Shown piece by piece: positions 59,863 to 64,000 of a stretch of DNA of 64,000 nt. Made by a program: the position numbers and the translations under genes. Location: contig CAVPVD010000001.1 of assembly GCA_963709155.1 (NCBI GenBank), forward strand, positions 868,001-932,000. Reading direction: 5' to 3'. Within the stretch, counting starts at the first letter, position 1; every line of letters starts with the position of its first letter. This DNA is from Bog-159 sp963709155 (GTDB lineage Bacteria; Acidobacteriota; Terriglobia; Bryobacterales; Bryobacteraceae). Below the pieces are notes generated by a model, which saw only the letters and a list, made by a program, of their open reading frames with translations, did not search any database and had not been told where the DNA came from.

Positions 59863-61503
59863 ATGACTGCATCCATCCGAATCGCGTTGGCGTTAGGTTC
59901 GATCTGTACCTATGCCAATCTTGTTCCCGCACAAGACACGACAATCGTACGCGCTCCCGCCGGCGCCGTCAGGGGCGAGGCGCAGGCCGGCCTGCGCATC
60001 TTCCGCGGATTACCCTACGCTGTATCGCCCACCGGGCCCCTGCGCTGGAAGCCACCCGTGGCACCGCCGGCGTGGCAGAACGTACGCGACGCCACCAGGT
60101 TTGGGCCTGCGTGCTTCCAGCCTAAGCCGCGAACCGCCAGCATCTATGCGGATCCTCCAGCCGAAATGAGCGAAGATTGTTTGTCGCTCAACATTTGGAC
60201 GCCCGCCGATGCGCGCAACGCTCCAGTCATGGTTTGGATTCATGGCGGATCGTTGACCGGCGGCGCCGGCAGCGAGACTCTCTACGACGGCTCGGCGATG
60301 GCCAGGCGCGGCCTTGTAGTCGTAAGCATCAACTACCGGTTGGGCGCACTCGGCTACCTGGCGCATCCCGGACTTAGCTCCGAATCCGCGGACGATATTT
60401 CCGGCAACTACGGCCTGCTCGATCAGATCGAAGCCCTGCGATGGGTGAAGCGCAACATTGCGGCGTTCGGCGGAAATCCTGAGAGTGTCACCATAGCGGG
60501 CGAGTCCGCGGGCGCCCTCAGCGTGATGTATCTGATGGCTTCCCCCATGGCGCGCGGCCTCTTTCATCAAGCCATCCTCGAAAGCGCGTATATGATCTCC
60601 ACGCCGGAACTCCGGGAGAAGCATTTCGGCGAAGAGCCGGCCGAAGCGCTGGGGGTTCGCCTCGCCACCAGGCTGAAGGTGGATAGCATCGCGGGTCTGC
60701 GCGGTATGGACGCCGCCACCATCACGGAGCGGGCGCCCTTAACCGGGTACCTGCCGTTCGGAACGATCGATGGACACGTGCTGCCGCGCCAGTTGGTTGA
60801 TACATTCGATCGCGGCGAGCAGGCGCATGTTCCCGTGCTGGTTGGATTCAATAGCGGTGAAATCCGTTCGTTGCGCTTTCTGGCGCCGCCTCCGCCCACC
60901 ACCGCGGAGGCTTACGTGACCGCCATCCGGGATCGCTACGGCTCACTCGCCGATGCTTTTCTGCGGCTCTACCCGGCGTCCGACATACCCGGAAGCATCC
61001 TCGCCGAGCCGCGCGACGCGCTCTATGGCTGGACAGCCGAACGCATCGCCACAAAACAGGCAGCCATCGGCGAGCATGCCTTTCTCTACCTTTTCGATCA
61101 CGGCTATCCCGCCGCGGAAGCCGCCGGGCTGCACGCCTTCCACGCCAGCGAACTGCCCTACATTTTCGGTACCGCCGATCGCACGCCGCCCGCCTGGCCC
61201 AAGCTGCCGGAAACGCCCGAAGAAAAGCGTTTCACTGAGGCTACGGCCGGCTATTGGACATCCTTCATTCGCACTGGATCCCCCGCCGCCGCGGGACAAC
61301 CGGCATGGCCGCCCTTCGCTCCCGGTAAGGCCTTCATGCAACTGGCGGATGTGCCTCGCCCGGGTGTAAATCCGTTGCCCGGGATGTATGCGCTTCACGA
61401 AGAGGTGATGTGCCGGCGCCGCGCGGAGGGCCAAACGCCATGGAATTGGAACGTCGGGATTATTGCCCCGCCTTTAGCTCCAGAATCACTGGCATGCCGA
61501 TGA
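59863..61503 (+). CDS. Secreted type B carboxylesterase
   Basis: The 546-residue protein has a signal peptide ending near VPAQ and the alpha/beta-hydrolase fold of the carboxylesterase/cholinesterase family: RIFRGLPYAVSPTGPLRWKPP, SEDCLSLNIWTPAD, the oxyanion-hole HGGS, the nucleophile elbow GESAG with Ser215, and a likely His in LHAFHASELPYIFG. Glu/Asp near GFNSGEIRS completes the triad by position. It hydrolyses esters; the substrate is unknown. It follows cydB after 15 bases but is functionally separate. Confidence 0.9.
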   Translation: MTASIRIALALGSICTYANLVPAQDTTIVRAPAGAVRGEAQAGLRIFRGLPYAVSPTGPLRWKPPVAPPAWQNVRDATRFGPACFQPKPRTASIYADPPAEMSEDCLSLNIWTPADARNAPVMVWIHGGSLTGGAGSETLYDGSAMARRGLVVVSINYRLGALGYLAHPGLSSESADDISGNYGLLDQIEALRWVKRNIAAFGGNPESVTIAGESAGALSVMYLMASPMARGLFHQAILESAYMISTPELREKHFGEEPAEALGVRLATRLKVDSIAGLRGMDAATITERAPLTGYLPFGTIDGHVLPRQLVDTFDRGEQAHVPVLVGFNSGEIRSLRFLAPPPPTTAEAYVTAIRDRYGSLADAFLRLYPASDIPGSILAEPRDALYGWTAERIATKQAAIGEHAFLYLFDHGYPAAEAAGLHAFHASELPYIFGTADRTPPAWPKLPETPEEKRFTEATAGYWTSFIRTGSPAAAGQPAWPPFAPGKAFMQLADVPRPGVNPLPGMYALHEEVMCRRRAEGQTPWNWNVGIIAPPLAPESLACR

Positions 61504-61508
61504 CCCGC

Positions 61509-64000
61509 TTAGTGGCTGGCGCTGTAAGCCATGTACCCGAGGTACAGGGCATCCGCCGAATCCGGCGCGGCCCATAATCCTTTCATCAGCCGCTTACGGC
61601 CGGTTTTCAGCAATGCCTTCAGATCCACGCCGCATTCGAAGCGCATGTGATTCATGGCGGCCATGCTGTTATACGCGGATGCCGCCATCGTCGCGAGGCC
61701 CGATGGGACGGCCGTGGGCGCGGCGGCGGGAGCGCCGAAGTCCTCCCTCGGCCGCAAAGCTCGCGAAATCGAAGTCTGGGCTTTCCACGCCGGGCCCGGA
61801 GTGAAAATCTGGTTTGTGCGCGCTGCGGCGACCGCGGCTATTGTATAGTGCCTTTCGCGATGCGGAGCCAATGCCTGGTAGGAATACGACGCGGGCAGCG
61901 CGCCGCTGACCACCGTCAGCACTACGCTACCCGCATTGTAAGTGATGGTGAAGTGTTCGCTACCATTGATCGCGAGTCCGTTCACCGTGCTGAACTGGTC
62001 GGCCACGGTCGACGCAGTCAGGATGGTGAAGCTCTGTCCCACCGTGGGCGTGAATCCGCTGGCGAGGGAAATGGTCAACGTGCCGCCGAGCGTGGCTGCC
62101 TGGGTCACTTTGAGTTGGTCATACCTGGTGACTGGGGTCGCGCCGTTGATCTGGATGTCGAGCGTTCCCGTGGAGCCTTGCGTATAGGTATCGGAAACCG
62201 TCAGCTTGCCCGTCTTGGCGGCGGAATCGCCCGGAGTGAGCGTGCTGTCATCCACCACGTTATAGCCCAGAGTGCCTGCTCCGTCGAGCGATCCGCCGTT
62301 TAGGGCGAATGTGCCGGGCGAGGAAGAAGCCAAGGTGCCATCCACGGTCGTAGATCCGCCGGATTGCGTGAAGTTGAAACCGGCGCCGCCCACTGTAAAT
62401 ATAGTGCCCGCGGAAATCGTGAACGTTCCAGCATTGGTGAAACCGCCACCGGACGTAGTGAGGGACGCACCAGACGCGAGCTTGAATACACCGGCCGCCG
62501 CATTGTTATTGAATCCCGCCAGAATGTTGTGGTTGCCGAAATCGACCATCCGGCCGGCGCCATTCAGCGTGATGTTGGCCGCATTGGTGGCAAGGGTGGT
62601 ACCGCTCGCGCCGAACTGCATCGTACCGGTGAGATTGTAGGTTCCGCCTGTCAGGGTGTTGCCTGAAAAATTCGCGAGCGCGCCGCCCGCCGATGTGCCG
62701 ATCTGCATGGTGTCACCGGCGCTCACTTTGAGGGTGCCCGTATTATCCAGTCCGGCGGAAGACGGCAGAATCACCAGCGCGGCGCTTTGAGTCGCCGCAA
62801 GGGTGCCGGCATTGGTTATGCCCACATTCGAAATCGTGCCGGAACCCTGGATCGTGCTGGTGTTATTCAGCGTAACGCCAGAGCCCACGCCCGTAATACT
62901 GCCGGCGGTAAGCGTCAGGATTCCTTTTCCGCCGAGAGTGGTAGCCTTTTTCAGATCCAGAGTGCCATTGACGGCGATCGTTCCGGAGTTCGTATCGGCG
63001 CCTCCGGCGGACAACGTGACAGAAGCGCCCATACCCACGGTGAGGGTGCCTGAGTTTGAGAGTGTGCCCAAGCTGGCGGTATCCGCCGTATCGTTGTTAT
63101 CGCCGATGGTCACCGTAGCGCCGGCGTTGTTGGTCAGCTTGCCGGTCACTGTGAGTTTGCCGCCCTGCTCCGCATCCAGCGCGCCGGAATTGGTGAATGT
63201 GCCGGCCTGGACGCTCAGGGTGCCACCGGACAAGGCGATGGATCCCGTGTTGGAATCCGCGCCGCTAGCGGTCAGTTTCAAGATTGCGCCTTTGTCCACG
63301 GTGACCGTGCCCGCATTGGAGAGCTGGCCGGCGGCGGCAGTATCAGAGGTATCGTTGTTGGCGCCGATGGTGATGCTGTCGCCAGCGTCGTTGGTGAGCG
63401 TGCCGGTCACCGTGATGCTGTTGGCGCCGCCGCCCAGATTGGCGTTATTGGTCGTGAGCGTGCCCGCATTGGTCAGGCTGCCGGAGACCGTAAGATTGCC
63501 CCTTTGCTCGAGGTCGAACTGGCCGGAATTTGTGAAGGATCCGGCTTTCACATCGAGCGTTCCGCCGCTTACCAGGATCGCGCTGGTATTGGAATCGGCT
63601 CCGGCGCCGGTCAGGTTCAGCGTGGCGCCCTTGTCCACCGTGACTGAGCCGGAGTTCGCCAGCAATCCCACGGTGGCGGTATCGGCGGTGTCGTTGTTGG
63701 CCCCGATCGTGACGCTATGTCCGCCGGTATTGGTGAGCGTACCCGTCACCGCCAACGTATTTGCACCGCCACCCTGGTTCGCGCCATTGGTGGTGATGGT
63801 GCCTGTGTTGGTCAGGTTTCCGGCGACGCTGAGCACGCCTCCTTTCTCTTCGTCGATACTGCCGGAATTGGTGTTTGTACCCGACCCGGTCAGATTGAGG
63901 GTTGCTCCGCCATCTACGGTGACGGTCCCGGCATTGGCCAGCAGTCCCACATTGGCTTCGTCGGCGGTATCGCTATGCGCACCGATGGCGACAATGCCTC
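61509..64000 (-). CDS. Giant secreted beta-repeat protein, C-terminal part; 5' end off the window
   Basis: The minus-strand frame is open to the right edge; the codon called M at 63950 is an internal Val, since repeat sequence (VAIGAHSDTADEANVG) continues upstream. About 500 residues consist of irregular repeats with the units GTVTVDKGATLNLTG, SITIGANNDTSDTA, GTLDVKAGSFTNSG and related forms, a pattern of adhesin-like or autotransporter-like beta-helices. Then an autotransporter-associated segment follows (GKLTVSDTYTQGSTGTLDIQI, then PTVGQSFTILTAS). The last 135 residues are different: mixed, ending GLWAAPDSADALYLGYMAYSASH, with no outer-membrane beta-barrel. I cannot say how it is exported. 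Confidence 0.8.
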   Translation of the reverse strand, partial: GIVAIGAHSDTADEANVGLLANAGTVTVDGGATLNLTGSGTNTNSGSIDEEKGGVLSVAGNLTNTGTITTNGANQGGGANTLAVTGTLTNTGGHSVTIGANNDTADTATVGLLANSGSVTVDKGATLNLTGAGADSNTSAILVSGGTLDVKAGSFTNSGQFDLEQRGNLTVSGSLTNAGTLTTNNANLGGGANSITVTGTLTNDAGDSITIGANNDTSDTAAAGQLSNAGTVTVDKGAILKLTASGADSNTGSIALSGGTLSVQAGTFTNSGALDAEQGGKLTVTGKLTNNAGATVTIGDNNDTADTASLGTLSNSGTLTVGMGASVTLSAGGADTNSGTIAVNGTLDLKKATTLGGKGILTLTAGSITGVGSGVTLNNTSTIQGSGTISNVGITNAGTLAATQSAALVILPSSAGLDNTGTLKVSAGDTMQIGTSAGGALANFSGNTLTGGTYNLTGTMQFGASGTTLATNAANITLNGAGRMVDFGNHNILAGFNNNAAAGVFKLASGASLTTSGGGFTNAGTFTISAGTIFTVGGAGFNFTQSGGSTTVDGTLASSSPGTFALNGGSLDGAGTLGYNVVDDSTLTPGDSAAKTGKLTVSDTYTQGSTGTLDIQINGATPVTRYDQLKVTQAATLGGTLTISLASGFTPTVGQSFTILTASTVADQFSTVNGLAINGSEHFTITYNAGSVVLTVVSGALPASYSYQALAPHRERHYTIAAVAAARTNQIFTPGPAWKAQTSISRALRPREDFGAPAAAPTAVPSGLATMAASAYNSMAAMNHMRFECGVDLKALLKTGRKRLMKGLWAAPDSADALYLGYMAYSASH

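Noticed and set aside
1..64000. tRNA, rRNA, transposase or prophage genes
   Set aside because: Intergenic regions were read for cloverleaf and rRNA motifs and for DDE or integrase motifs; none was found.

Overview
This window looks like chromosomal DNA of a high-GC member of the Acidobacteriota, most like the Solibacter/Bryobacter group. The family content supports this: an Oar-like TonB-dependent receptor with an N-terminal carboxypeptidase-regulatory domain, ADOP-type FtsX/MacB permeases (one intact, one PadR-linked relic), a protein with the STGPRTPEGK signature, Tat-exported TIM-barrel sugar isomerases, many secreted beta-propellers, and families of short palindromic interspersed repeats. 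GTG and TTG starts are frequent. The taxonomic call is inference from families, not from a marker gene.

Layout. 1-2476: a protein joining the end of a TIR domain, an unnamed beta-rich region, a proline-rich linker and a complete GroEL chaperonin; its 5' end is off the window. 2560-3226: decayed PadR-ADOP gene pair. 3377-9053: a signalling and pilus-motor neighbourhood (LuxR-type regulator with a degenerate receiver, a Cys-cluster protein, CpaE/TadZ, CpaF/TadA, PilZ protein), with two nearly identical promoters in front of long leaders. 9078-16894: secreted multicopper oxidase with a beta-propeller partner, a kelch-like protein and a large TonB-dependent receptor. 17024-18933: panB-panC with a relic of a DUF2520 gene. 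18986-24647: STGPRTPEGK protein, repeats, MFS transporter, half-size TauE, chemotaxis receptor behind a sigma-28-like promoter, coiled-coil membrane protein, glycosyltransferase. 24771-31633: S41 protease, a secreted TonB-C protein broken by two +1 frameshifts, UDP-sugar dehydrogenase, FecR-domain protein, MscL with a zinc ribbon, ketopantoate reductase-like protein. 31630-41251: acyl/oxalyl-CoA ligase, two sugar isomerase/epimerase proteins, a secreted trio including an 1141-residue protein, and a Memo-like protein. 41252-46810: repeats, small conserved genes, class III aminotransferase, YjbR protein, sialidase-like protein. 46879-52014: O-antigen ligase-like protein, methyltransferase, YraN, GalT, VanZ-family protein. 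52073-56929: intact ADOP permease, NapH-like ferredoxin, anti-sigma/ECF sigma pair, OsmC. 57190-59847: sixteen 16-bp tandem repeats and then cydAB of the cyanide-insensitive type. 59863-64000: carboxylesterase and the C-terminal part of a giant beta-repeat secreted protein running off the right edge.

Most genes are ordinary metabolism, envelope and transport. The most unusual object is the TIR-GroEL fusion at the left edge. Also notable are the 16 x 16-bp array before cydA, the MscL zinc ribbon, the sigma-28-like promoter, the paired TTGACA/CATATT promoters, and a set of TATNAT boxes 6-10 nt before start codons that suggests leaderless transcripts. No rRNA, tRNA, CRISPR array, transposase or prophage gene was recognised.
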